Below are positions 8,027 through 16,479 of a DNA stretch of 64,000 nucleotides, piece after piece. The position numbers were made by a program, and so were the translations under genes. Origin of the DNA: Aureococcus anophagefferens (taxonomy: Eukaryota; Sar; Pelagophyceae; Pelagomonadales; Pelagomonadaceae); NCBI RefSeq assembly GCF_000186865.1, contig NW_008705561.1, positions 1,228,758-1,292,757 of the forward strand, read 5' to 3'. Under the pieces are notes generated by a model. It was not told the origin of the DNA and did no database searches. It was given only the letters and a program-made list of their open reading frames with translations. Position 1 is the stretch's first letter, and every line of letters begins with the position of its first letter.

Positions 8027-9220
8027 TTACCCTCTGGGCCGCGGCCGCGAGAGGAGCGTGCGGTGCGTGTACAGCGTCGCGTCGCGGTACTGGGCGCAGC
8101 GCGCGTCGCGCTGGAGCGTCTCCGTCGCGCGGTCCGTCAGCCGCGCGACCGCGCGCGTGAACGCGCCGTACTGCTCGATCTCGAAGTAGGCGGCGCGCGC
8201 GCGGCAGGCCGCGGCGTAGGCGTCGCCGGCGTAGGCGGCGGCCGCGCGGCCGCGGCCGTCCAGCGGCCGGTAGCGCGCGTCGTCGGCCCGGTACCAGCGG
8301 CCGCCGTCGACGCGGTAGCCCGCGGCCGGCGGCGGATTCCGGGCCGCGGGCGCCGGCGGCAGGTCTTCCGGGTGGCTGAAGAAGAGGCCGCGGCGCTCCG
8401 GGGCGGGCGGCGGGGCCGCGGGCGGGTCCGTCGACGTCGCCGCGTCCGCCGTCGGCGCCGGCGCCGTCGCCGCGTCGCGCGTCCGCCGCCCGTCGCCGGA
8501 CCGCGCGCTCCCGCGGCTCTGGGCGCTGCTCGGGCAGCTCTGGGCGAACCGACTGCTCTGGGCGCTCGCGGGGCGGCTCGACGGCTCGGCGCGCGGCGCG
8601 GGCCGCGCGAGGCTCGCGATGCTCGCCGAGGCGCGCGACGACGCCGCGTCGTAGTAGTCCGAGGCGAAGGTGTGCTCGCCGTAGCGCCGCGCGTCGTCCT
8701 CGGCGTCCGGCGCGCGCCAGCGGTCCGCCGCGGGCGGCGCCGCGGGCGGCGGCGGCGACGCCCGGAGCGGACCGTCGGCGGACCGCCGCGACGACCGCGA
8801 CGACGGCCGCGCCGACGCCGCGGGCGACTCGGCGGGTTCCGGCCGCGGCGCGCGGTCGGCGGGCGGCGCGCGATCGGGCCGCGCGTAGGCCCGCCGGAGC
8901 ACGTCCTCGGCCGTCGGCGGCGGCTTCCGCCGCCGCCGGCTCGGCGTCCGACGCTTCGACGCCTGCTCGCGCCGCAGCGTGCGCGTCCACGACTGCTTCG
9001 CGACCGTGTCCACGAGGTGGAGCGACGTGCCGGACTCGCGCGGCTCGCGCGCCGCGGCGCGGCCCCGGCGCGGCGCGTCGTCGCCACGCAGGGAGTTCGC
9101 CCAGCTGGCGACCTGCACGCGCTGCGGCTTCACGAGCTCGTCCTCGGCGACCCGCGTCGGCGACCCGGGCCCGCGCATCGTCTCGCGCCAGGCCACGCGC
9201 GGCGACCAGAGGGCAGCCAT
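8027..9220 (-). CDS. Hypothetical protein, Pro/Ala/Arg/Ser-rich, disordered
   Basis: An ORF of 397 codons runs from ATG 9220. The middle (about residues 90-270) is low-complexity Ser/Arg/Pro with short repeats (SSRPASAQSSRFAQS). Structured-looking parts are the N-terminus (VAKQSWTRTLRREQ, TAEDVLRRAY) and the last 70 residues (FEIEQYGAFTRAVARLTD-RATETL), which look helical. I do not recognise a family. Support comes from an open frame with a clean ATG, a 186-bp gap to the divergent TMEM53-like gene, and termination well before the DPP promoter. A scaffold or cytoskeletal role is possible but unsupported. Confidence 0.55.
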   Translation of the reverse strand: MAALWSPRVAWRETMRGPGSPTRVAEDELVKPQRVQVASWANSLRGDDAPRRGRAAAREPRESGTSLHLVDTVAKQSWTRTLRREQASKRRTPSRRRRKPPPTAEDVLRRAYARPDRAPPADRAPRPEPAESPAASARPSSRSSRRSADGPLRASPPPPAAPPAADRWRAPDAEDDARRYGEHTFASDYYDAASSRASASIASLARPAPRAEPSSRPASAQSSRFAQSCPSSAQSRGSARSGDGRRTRDAATAPAPTADAATSTDPPAAPPPAPERRGLFFSHPEDLPPAPAARNPPPAAGYRVDGGRWYRADDARYRPLDGRGRAAAAYAGDAYAAACRARAAYFEIEQYGAFTRAVARLTDRATETLQRDARCAQYRDATLYTHRTLLSRPRPRG

Positions 9221-9406
9221 GCCGGCAGTTAAGGGCAGCCTCTGCAACCAAGCCTGCTTGAGCAGCGCAGCCTGCGTGCTCGGCAGCCCCGCATAAACTG
9301 CCGACGGTCGCTTGAGCAGCACTTGACGGGCAACAAAAACGCTGATCGAGCTATCGGCCAGCGCATTCGTGCTCCGTCGCGCGCCACACCGCAGCTCTCG
9401 TGCACA

Positions 9407-10636
9407 ATGGAACGCCTGCGCGTCGTGTCGAAAAAGGGCCTCGCGCTGCGCGCGACCTTCGAGAAGTCGTCGAAGCTCGTGGCGACGCTGCCCCCGGACG
9501 CCGTGGTCGTGCGCGTCACGGAGCGCGCCGGCGACAAGCGGTCCTTCGTCGTGAGCTTCTCGGGCGAGCACCGGGGCTGGGCGTCGTCGGCGCTGCTCAA
9601 GCCCGCCCGCGAGAGCGGCCGCGCGCTGCGTAAGCTCCGCGACGCCGCCAATGCGGACCGCGCGGCCGTGCGGCCCGCGCAGCTCGCGCAGGCGTGCCTC
9701 GAGTCCGCGGACCACGCGGCGCTCTACGACGCGCTGCTCGACCTCGCCGCGGGCCCCGGGGACGACGTCGGCCGCGCGGCGACGGCGTGCCTCTTCGGCC
9801 TCGCGTCGTCGCCGTCGATTTACGCCGTGAGGAGCCGCGGCGTCGACGCGCCCGGGGGCACGGTCGTCGTCTTCGGCTTCGGCGGCGCCCACCTGGACCA
9901 GCTCGACGCCGTCGGGAAGCTCTACGACGCGACGCTCCCGTCCTGGCAGCGCGTCGCGACGACGACGTCCGCGCTCGCGGCGCCGCCGGACGACGCGCGG
10001 CTCTCGGCGCACGCGGCGGCGCTGCGCGAGGCGCAGTTCGAGGTCGTCGCGCAGGCCTGCGCCGCCGCGGGCGACGTCCTCGTCCACGTCTTCTCGAACA
10101 ACGGCGCGGGCGCCTTCGCGGAGCTGCTGCGGCGGGACCCGGCGCTCGCGGCCAAGGTCCGGGGGGTGGTCTTCGACAGCGCGGCGACGCTCGACATCGG
10201 GCCCAACATGGCGGACGTCGTCCTCGGGAGCGTCCTCGGCGACCTGCGCCGCCTCGAGGCGCCCGGGGCGACCGTCGCCAAGGTCAAGGACGCGCGGCTC
10301 GCGGCCAACGTCGCCGCGGTCTTCGCGAAGCCCGACGGGCCGACGCCCATGGACGCGGCGCTCGCGGAGCTCGTCGACGCGACGTGCCCCAAGGCCGCGC
10401 CGGCGCTCTTCCTCTACTCGTCGACGGACAGGCTCATCCTCGCCGCGCGCGTCGAGGAGTTCGCGGACCGCGTCGCCGCGGGCCGCGACGACGGCGCCGC
10501 GCGGCTGACGCGGAAGGTCTTCGACGGCAGCGGCCACGTGCGCCACCTCGACGCGTTCCCCGGCGAGTACGCGGCCGCCGTCGGCGCCCTGGTGGCCGCG
10601 GCCATGCCGGAGGAGACGTCGCGCGTCGTCGGCTAG
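9407..10636 (+). CDS. TMEM53/DUF829-like alpha/beta hydrolase
   Basis: The product is 409 aa. Residues 1-70 look like an SH3-type barrel (GLALRATFEKSSKLVATLPP, then RVTERAGDKRSFVVSFSGEH-RGWASSALL). The rest is a DUF829/TMEM53 domain: GGTVVVFGFGGAHLDQLDAV, a VHVFSNNGAGAF nucleophile-elbow region, GVVFDSAATLDIG, LFLYSSTDRLI and a late His (GSGHVRHL). In TMEM53 the elbow is FSNGG/FSNNG rather than GxSxG, as here. The SH3-like extension is not a usual partner. The TAG stop overlaps the stop of the next gene on the other strand: both are read from one CTAG at 10633-10636. Confidence 0.75.
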   Translation: MERLRVVSKKGLALRATFEKSSKLVATLPPDAVVVRVTERAGDKRSFVVSFSGEHRGWASSALLKPARESGRALRKLRDAANADRAAVRPAQLAQACLESADHAALYDALLDLAAGPGDDVGRAATACLFGLASSPSIYAVRSRGVDAPGGTVVVFGFGGAHLDQLDAVGKLYDATLPSWQRVATTTSALAAPPDDARLSAHAAALREAQFEVVAQACAAAGDVLVHVFSNNGAGAFAELLRRDPALAAKVRGVVFDSAATLDIGPNMADVVLGSVLGDLRRLEAPGATVAKVKDARLAANVAAVFAKPDGPTPMDAALAELVDATCPKAAPALFLYSSTDRLILAARVEEFADRVAAGRDDGAARLTRKVFDGSGHVRHLDAFPGEYAAAVGALVAAAMPEETSRVVG

Positions 10637-12324
10637 CTAAAATTACGGTTCCGGAGCTCGCCGACCTGGTCCGCGAGGCGGCCGACGGCCCAGACGGGGC
10701 CGTCCAAGCGCGCGGGGAACCACCAGTTCACCGCGAGCGTGTCGTCGTGCTGCTCGACCTGGTGGATCCAGCCCGCGGGCAGGTAGAGCACCTCGCCCGG
10801 CCGCACGACGGCCTCCGCGGGCCGCGGGAGCGCGTGCCCGTCGTCGTCGACGAGGTCCGCGGCGAGGTCGACGTCGAGCCAGTCGACGGCGTCGCCGCGC
10901 TCGTCCCTGAGGTGCCAGCCGTGGCCGTGCTTCGTCCACCGCGCGGGGACGCACTTCGCGGACTTGAGGTAGGCCGCCGCGGACGGCGGCAGGAGCAGGA
11001 ACCGCTTGCAGCCCGCGAGGACGAGGTAGAGATTTTCAAAGGCCCGGTCGCGGTGCGCGGCCGTCGTCGACCGCGAGTCGCCGAGCCAGACGTTGACGGC
11101 CTCGGGCTCGGCCGCGGCGCCCGCGGGCGCGCCCCGCTCCGCGAGGGCCTCGAGGAAGGGCGCCGGGAGCGCGCTCGCGGGCACGGCGTCGCCGAGCGCC
11201 GCGGCGCACTCGCCGAGGCTCCCGTTCTGGGCGCTGTAGTACAAGACGTCGTCGCCCTTGCTCCGGAGCGCGCGCAAAAACGCCGCCGGCGTGAGCTTGC
11301 GCTCTTCGGGCATCGCGAGGCGCGGCCGGCCGTCCGGCAGGTCGCCGCCGCGACGGATCGAGTCGGCGCGACCGTCGGGCGTCGCGGAGACCGTCAGCGG
11401 CGTCGCGTCGTCGCGCTCCAGCGCCCGGAGCGCGTCGAGGCCGTCGAGCGGCCCGACGTCGTCGAGGCGGACGATCAGGGGCTGCGACGCGCCGACGAAG
11501 TCGCGGGAGAAGCGCAGCGGCGACAGCGCGCCGACGGCCTCGCGCGCCACGCGGCGCGACGCCGGCAGCCACAGCCCGCCGACGTCGTCGGCGACGGCGC
11601 GCGCCGCGTCCTGCAAGGCGGCCCGCGGCGCGTCGACGACGACCTCGACGCGCCCGCCCAGGTCGCCGCGCGCGCCCTTGACGACCTTCATCCACCGCCG
11701 CGCGCCGCCGTCGTCGTCGTCGACCGGCTCCGTCGCGCGCCGCTCGGCCCGGCGCAGCGCGTCGTCGACGGACGCGGCGTCCGACGCGGCGAGCGCCGCG
11801 GCCGCGGCGGGCCGCGCGTGTTCCAGCGCCCGCAGCTTCGCCGCGCAGGCGTCGCGGCCACCACCGTCGGTGACCCAGGCCTCGAGCGCCGCGAGGAACC
11901 CGACGTTCGGCAGCGCCGCCGGCCGCCGCTCCTCGAGCCAGGTGCGCGCGGCGGCGACCGTCGGGAACGCGCCGCCGCGGGCCGCGAGGGCGTACGCGAG
12001 CGACACCGCGGAGCTCCGCGACACGCCGCGCGCGCAGTGCACGTAGACGGGGTCGCCCGCGAGGCGCGCGTCGTGCACGAAGAGCGCCGCGGCCTCGAAC
12101 TTGGCCGCGAGCGCGCCGGCCGCCGCGGGCTCGTCCGCGACGGGCAGGCGCAGGCGCCGTCTGACGTTCGGGTGCCGCGCGGGGTCCACGGCCGTGACGC
12201 CGAGGCTCACGGCGGCGCCGATCTCGGCGTCGTCGAAGAAGCTGTCGCCCTCGCCCAGCGGCTTCTTGCCGCCCTGCCAGAGCGGCGCGCGCGGGCCCAG
12301 GAGCTGGCTCGGCTTGCCGCCCAT
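10633..12324 (-). CDS. Dual-specificity phosphatase fused to a JmjC (JMJD7-like) oxygenase domain
   Basis: The product is 563 aa. Residues 30-155 form a DUSP domain with HCARGVSRS, i.e. Cys97 and Arg103 of the C-x5-R signature, followed by the AYALAARGG helix. Residues about 340-545 form a cupin/JmjC domain: VNVWLGDSRSTTAAHRD carries the HxD iron ligands (His424, Asp426), FENLYLVLAGCKRFLLLPP and GEVLYLPAGWIHQV (third ligand His521) follow JMJD7, a 2-oxoglutarate lysyl hydroxylase. Both active sites look complete. MGGKPS at the start is a possible N-myristoylation signal; ATG 12324 is the first ATG. One protein that dephosphorylates and hydroxylates is an unusual pairing; the linker shows no stop or splice signal suggesting two genes. 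Confidence 0.82.
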   Translation of the reverse strand: MGGKPSQLLGPRAPLWQGGKKPLGEGDSFFDDAEIGAAVSLGVTAVDPARHPNVRRRLRLPVADEPAAAGALAAKFEAAALFVHDARLAGDPVYVHCARGVSRSSAVSLAYALAARGGAFPTVAAARTWLEERRPAALPNVGFLAALEAWVTDGGGRDACAAKLRALEHARPAAAAALAASDAASVDDALRRAERRATEPVDDDDGGARRWMKVVKGARGDLGGRVEVVVDAPRAALQDAARAVADDVGGLWLPASRRVAREAVGALSPLRFSRDFVGASQPLIVRLDDVGPLDGLDALRALERDDATPLTVSATPDGRADSIRRGGDLPDGRPRLAMPEERKLTPAAFLRALRSKGDDVLYYSAQNGSLGECAAALGDAVPASALPAPFLEALAERGAPAGAAAEPEAVNVWLGDSRSTTAAHRDRAFENLYLVLAGCKRFLLLPPSAAAYLKSAKCVPARWTKHGHGWHLRDERGDAVDWLDVDLAADLVDDDGHALPRPAEAVVRPGEVLYLPAGWIHQVEQHDDTLAVNWWFPARLDGPVWAVGRLADQVGELRNRNFS

Positions 12325-12428
12325 CGCGGTCGCTGGGACGACTCGTGCCGCTGTCAACTGCTTATGCTGGAGGTTTCGTCAACTGCTTGGTGCCATCGCG
12401 CAGGGGTGAGCTTTGCTTGCGCCATTTG

Positions 12429-12436
12429 CCACAAAA
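12429..12436. promoter_or_regulatory. CCACAAAA promoter-type motif
   Basis: CCACAAAA followed by further A residues lies in the 204-bp gap between the divergent DUSP-JmjC (ATG 12324) and 2OG oxygenase (ATG 12529) genes, about 100 bp from each start. Same core as at 3049, 36141 and 55797. Function inferred only from recurrence and position. Confidence 0.3.
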
Positions 12437-12528
12437 AAAGTTCAAGAAAGGTGCTTTGAGATTCTTGAAGAGTAGCAGCCCCGCGATGGAGCCCTCTGCC
12501 TGCGTCGCAGCTCTCGCGCCCTAATTCC

Positions 12529-13365
12529 ATGGCGGCCTACGGCGCCGACACCGACGCCGACGCCCTCGCGCAGCGGCTCGCGACCGACGGCTACGCCCTC
12601 GTCGCCGACTGGCTGAGCGCCGACGACGCGGCGCACGTGCGGCTCGAAGCGAACGCGCTGGCCTTCGAGCCGTCGCGCGTCATCAGCGGCGGCCGCAAGG
12701 TCGTCGACGCGGAGCGCACGGACGAGATCTGCTGGCTCCGCGGCGCGAGCGGCCACCCGCCGGCGCTCGCGGGCGTCGCGGCGCGCCTCCGGGCTCTGGG
12801 CCGCGGTTTGGGGCGCGCGCTCGCGCGGCTCGACGGCCGCCGCGGCGCGCCGCCGGCCGTCGCCGCGGCCCTGGACCGGGCCGTCGCGCGCGCGCGCGTG
12901 CGGCGGCAGGAGCGGCGGCCCGCGACGATCCTCGCCGACGACGGCGACGGCGCCGCGGGCGCGCCTCCTGCGATGGTCGCGCGCTACGCCAACGGCGCGC
13001 GGTTCACGGCGCACGTCGACGCGGCGAACGCCGGCGAGCTGCCCTTCGGGACGCCGCCGGACCCGCGCGTGCTGACGGCCGTCGTCTACGCGTCGGAGCC
13101 GGCCGGCGGCTGGCGGCCGGGCCACGGCGGCGTGCTCCGGGTCACGCGGCCCCTCGGCGCGCCGTCGCCGGGCCTCGACGTGCTCCTCCCCGCGGGCGCG
13201 GACCCGGCGACCCTCGACGTCCCGCCGCGGCGCGGCCTCCTCGTCCTCTTCTGGTCCGCGCTCGTGCGCCACGAGGTCCTCCCGGCCTTCGAGGAGCGCC
13301 TCGCCCTGTCGATGTGGTACAACGAGCCGCCGCCGCGGCCGACGGACGCGTGTGCAAAAGAGTAG
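12529..13365 (+). CDS. 2-oxoglutarate/Fe(II) oxygenase, prolyl 4-hydroxylase (EGLN-like) type
   Basis: The product is 278 aa. The double-stranded beta-helix core shows YANGARFTAHVDAAN with iron ligands His162 and Asp164, a GGVLRV strand, and LVRHEVLPAFEERLALSMWY with third ligand His248 and a downstream Arg that would bind 2-oxoglutarate. The order and spacing resemble the PHD/EGLN group of prolyl hydroxylases more than collagen P4H. Substrate is unknown. No signal peptide is visible, so it is probably cytosolic or nuclear. The 5' neighbour on the other strand is also a 2OG oxygenase (JmjC type); the two share a 204-bp divergent promoter region and may be co-regulated. Confidence 0.85.
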   Translation: MAAYGADTDADALAQRLATDGYALVADWLSADDAAHVRLEANALAFEPSRVISGGRKVVDAERTDEICWLRGASGHPPALAGVAARLRALGRGLGRALARLDGRRGAPPAVAAALDRAVARARVRRQERRPATILADDGDGAAGAPPAMVARYANGARFTAHVDAANAGELPFGTPPDPRVLTAVVYASEPAGGWRPGHGGVLRVTRPLGAPSPGLDVLLPAGADPATLDVPPRRGLLVLFWSALVRHEVLPAFEERLALSMWYNEPPPRPTDACAKE

Positions 13366-13427
13366 CTTGTACAACTGGGGGGGGAGGGGGATCCTAGACT
13401 TTCGTCGCGGTGCCGGCCGTCGAGTCG

Positions 13428-13553
13428 GTGCTCCGGGGCGACCGCGGAATAGATAGGCGTCGGCCGCGGAGTACGTGCTCCGGGGCGACTGCGGAAGAGG
13501 CGTCGTCCGCCGCGGAGTACAGGGTGCTCCGGGGCGACTGCGGCGTCGGCGAG
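13428..13553. repeat. Three ~48-bp tandem repeats in a 3' intergenic region
   Basis: GTGCTCCGGGGCGAC recurs at about 13428, 13475 and 13524, each followed by diverged copies of a 48-bp unit containing CCGCGGAGTAC. The array fills the gap between the convergent oxygenase and SulP genes and ends exactly at the SulP stop codon (13554). Confidence 0.85.
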
Positions 13554-15718
13554 CTAGTCGGCGCGGAGCTCGACGCCGGCCTCGACGTCGCCCGCGCCGT
13601 CGGCGACGAGCGGCGCCGCGTCCGGGTCGCCGACGGCCTCGCCCGTGTCGATGGCGTCGGCGACGGCGGCGACGGCCGGCCCGCTCGCGCGCGCGAGCTT
13701 CGCGTCGGCCTCGGAGGCGTTCTTGATCTTGACGCGCTTGTCGACGAGCGCGTAGCGGTGCGCGACGTCCGCGAGCGCGACGAGCGCCGAGTAGTCGGCG
13801 ATGGCCGACCGCTCGAGGTCCACGACGCACGATTTCGGGTCGCTGCCCGGGGCGAAGGCCTTGGAGAAGTCCTTGACCGTGCCGAAGAAGAGGGGCGCGA
13901 GCGGCGAGTACGTGACCTCGTCGCCGTCCGTCTTCTTGTCCGTCTTCGCGACCGCGAAGGACGCGCCGCGGTTCCACGCGTCGAAGGTCGCGAGCGTCAC
14001 GGAGCCGACGACGACGCCGATGGCCCTACGACACACAGTGTCTAGAAGGAAACAACAAGGGACGCTGCGGCGCGCAGGTTGAAGACGACGGCGAGCACCG
14101 TCGTCTCGACGATGACGAACGCGTCCGCGCGCGGGATCCTCGGCAGGAGGCGGAACGTGTCGAAGCAGAACGTCGAGAGCACGACCATGAAGAGCACGCC
14201 CGTGAGCGTGCCGATGGGGATCACGGAGATGACGGGGCTGAGGAAGACGACGAAGACGAGCATGAGGACGCCCGCCGCGGCGCCGCTGAGGCGGCCGCGC
14301 GCGCCGTTGACGCTCACGTTGATCGTCGACTGGCCGATCATCGCGTCGCCGCCCATGGCCCCGAAGAGGCCGCTCACGAGGTTCGCGACGCCCTGGGCGA
14401 CGCACTCCTGGTTCGAGCGGAAGACGGACGGCAGGTCCTCCGTGATCTCGTCGACGGCTTGTAAGGTCATGACGGACTCGATGAGCCCGACGAACGTGAG
14501 CGAGATCGCGTACTGGAAGACGACGCCCCACTCGCCGTCGGCGGGCACTTGCGGCACGTGCCAGGACGGCGGCCTGCGGCGCGGGCTCGCGCGCGCGCGA
14601 CGGGCGGACGGCGCGGGACGCGCGCGCGCCGCTGAGCTTCTCCGTCTGGCCGACCGTGCGCGTGGACACGCCAATGAGCCCCCGGTTGATGAACTGCTCC
14701 CACAGCGTGCCGAAGATGATGGCGACGAGGCTCGACGGGAGCGCGCGCTGGTCTGCGGGCGCGCGCGGCGTGATCCCGGAAGAGCGGCGCGCGGACGCGG
14801 GCGGACGCGCAGCGCGCCGGGATCACCCGGGGCCAGGCGAGCATGATCATCATCGTGAAGCCGACGAGGAGCAGCGTGAGCCAGGTCTTCGTCTCGTCGA
14901 GCTCCATCCAGCGCCGCTCGTTTTCCTTGCAGTCCGAGTAGTAGTCCGGGTGGCGCGGCGACGTCGACTCCTTCGCGTAGGGGCACGTCTTGAAGGCGCC
15001 GAACCTGCGCGCGCGCGTCGGCGCGCCGCGGCGCGCGCGCGGCGTCGACGCGCGCGCGGGCCGCGCGCTGCGCCATGAAGATGACGATGCCGAGGCCGTT
15101 CATGAAGCCGATCATGCAGGGCTTCGAGATGAGCTTCACGAGCTTCGCGAGCTGGAACACGCCGCAGAGCGTCTGCAACACGCCGCAGAGCGCCACGGTC
15201 ATGAGGAGGTGCTGGAACCGGTCGCCGTTCGAGTAGCTCGACAGCGGGCCCGAGTCCGCCTGCGGCGCGCGCGCTCGGCCGCGCGCCGCGCGCGGCGGAC
15301 GCACCATGAGGTCCTTGATGACGACGGCCATGGCGCCCGCGGCGCCGGAGATCATGCCGGGCTTGCCGCCGATGAGCGCCGTGATGAGGCCCAGGAAGAA
15401 CGTCGAGTACCTGCGGCCGCGGCCGGGCGGCTCCGACGCGGGAGCGCGCGAGCATTTTTCCTCGACGGACGCCGCCTCGCGCAGGCCCACGAGCGGGGGC
15501 ACGCCGGCGACGAAGCTGAAGGCCACGGACTCGGGCACCTGCATCACCGCGACCGTGACGCCGGAGAGCAGCTCGTTCTTGAACGCCTCCTTGTCGTTCA
15601 TGTAGAACTCGACGCTGGAGACGATGTACTTTCGCAGAGAGAAGCTCGTGAGGATCGTCCACGGGTCCTCGTCCTCGCCCGCGGTCGCGATCGCGCTCGT
15701 CGTGCAGCTAGTGTCCAT
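13554..15718 (-). CDS. SulP/SLC26-family sulfate transporter, seven exons
   Basis: Inferred exons (minus strand): 15718-15483, 15410-15305, 15259-15069, 15004-14811, 14752-14626, 14573-14076, 14025-13554, giving 607 aa with every phase consistent. VPPLVGL joined to YSTFFLGL and the SGAAGAMAVV, VNVSVNG-like and VGLIESVM segments are SulP transmembrane motifs; the last ~150 residues form the cytoplasmic STAS domain (VDLERSAIADYSALVAL). It should import sulfate or a similar anion with protons or sodium. Five of six introns start GC (GCGCG) and one GT (GTGCGTCC); all end AG and are 45-72 bp. The 45-bp intron is a multiple of three and could be retained. The first intron interrupts a conserved helix, so it must be removed. 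Start ATG 15718 is clear. Confidence 0.88.
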
Positions 15719-15935
15719 GTTCGGCGGGCAGCCTTCTCGAGATTCTGGGATGTCAAAGCTCGTGCTGCTGCATCGAGAAGAGAACGAGCAGACCAGCTGC
15801 CAAACAAGCGTGTTGATTCACCATTAGAGTGAAGCAAGGCTCAGCCTGCAAGAGTGTTGACTTTGAAGGAGTGAAGGGGCTGCCGAACCTTTTGATCTCA
15901 GAAGCGCAGATCTTCCTGTTGTCATTCGCCGCGCC

Positions 15936-16316
15936 ATGGCGCGGCTCATTCCCTTCTCCAACCATGAGCAGCTGCGTGCTGGCCTCTCGGAGAAGCCCGG
16001 CACCGTGTCGTCGCCGAGCTCCAGCAAGTACGCCGTCCGAGTCGTCGAGGAAACGACCTCCAAGCTCCATCGCTCGGGGCTGCGGTCGCGGCTCCTCACG
16101 CCGCGCCGCCGCGCGTCCAAGGGCTCGACGGACGCGACGGCCAAGGACGCCGAGGCGCGCTCGGCGGCGCGCGCGTCGCCGCGGGTCGCCGCCGCCGAGG
16201 CGCCGGCGGCTCCCCCGCGGCGCGCCAACTTTCGCGTCGCGGCGGCGGCGCCCGCGGTGCCCGCGGCGGCCGCGGAGCCCATGCCGCGGCGCAACTACCG
16301 CGCCCTCTCCCTGTGA
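15936..16316 (+). CDS. Small hypothetical basic protein
   Basis: An ORF of 126 codons runs from ATG 15936 to TGA 16314-16316. The first 55 residues have varied composition (MARLIPFSNHEQL, KYAVRVVEETTSKLHRSGLR); the rest is Ala/Arg/Pro-rich and ends RRNYRALSL. No family recognised. It lies between the divergent SulP start (217 bp upstream) and a tandem repeat that begins just after its stop. Codon position bias fits the local genes, but a non-coding or shadow origin cannot be excluded. Confidence 0.45.
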   Translation: MARLIPFSNHEQLRAGLSEKPGTVSSPSSSKYAVRVVEETTSKLHRSGLRSRLLTPRRRASKGSTDATAKDAEARSAARASPRVAAAEAPAAPPRRANFRVAAAAPAVPAAAAEPMPRRNYRALSL

Positions 16317-16324
16317 ATCGACGT

Positions 16325-16443
16325 CGCGGACCTGCCTTCTTGTGAACCCACGGCGCCTCCGGACGAGGGCGAAGCTCCTCCGCCGCGCGCCGCCGCGGAC
16401 CTGCCTTTTTGTGAACCCACGGCGCCTCCGGACGGGGGCGCCG
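16325..16443. repeat. 69-bp tandem duplication in a 3' intergenic region
   Basis: CGCGGACCTGCCTT(C/T)TTGTGA and the following 30 bases occur at 16325 and again at 16394, nearly identical. It occupies the gap between the convergent 126-codon ORF and the ubiquitin-like-domain gene. Confidence 0.85.
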
Positions 16444-16479
16444 CCTCCGCCCGATAAGAAACGCACGCCGCGTGAGCGC

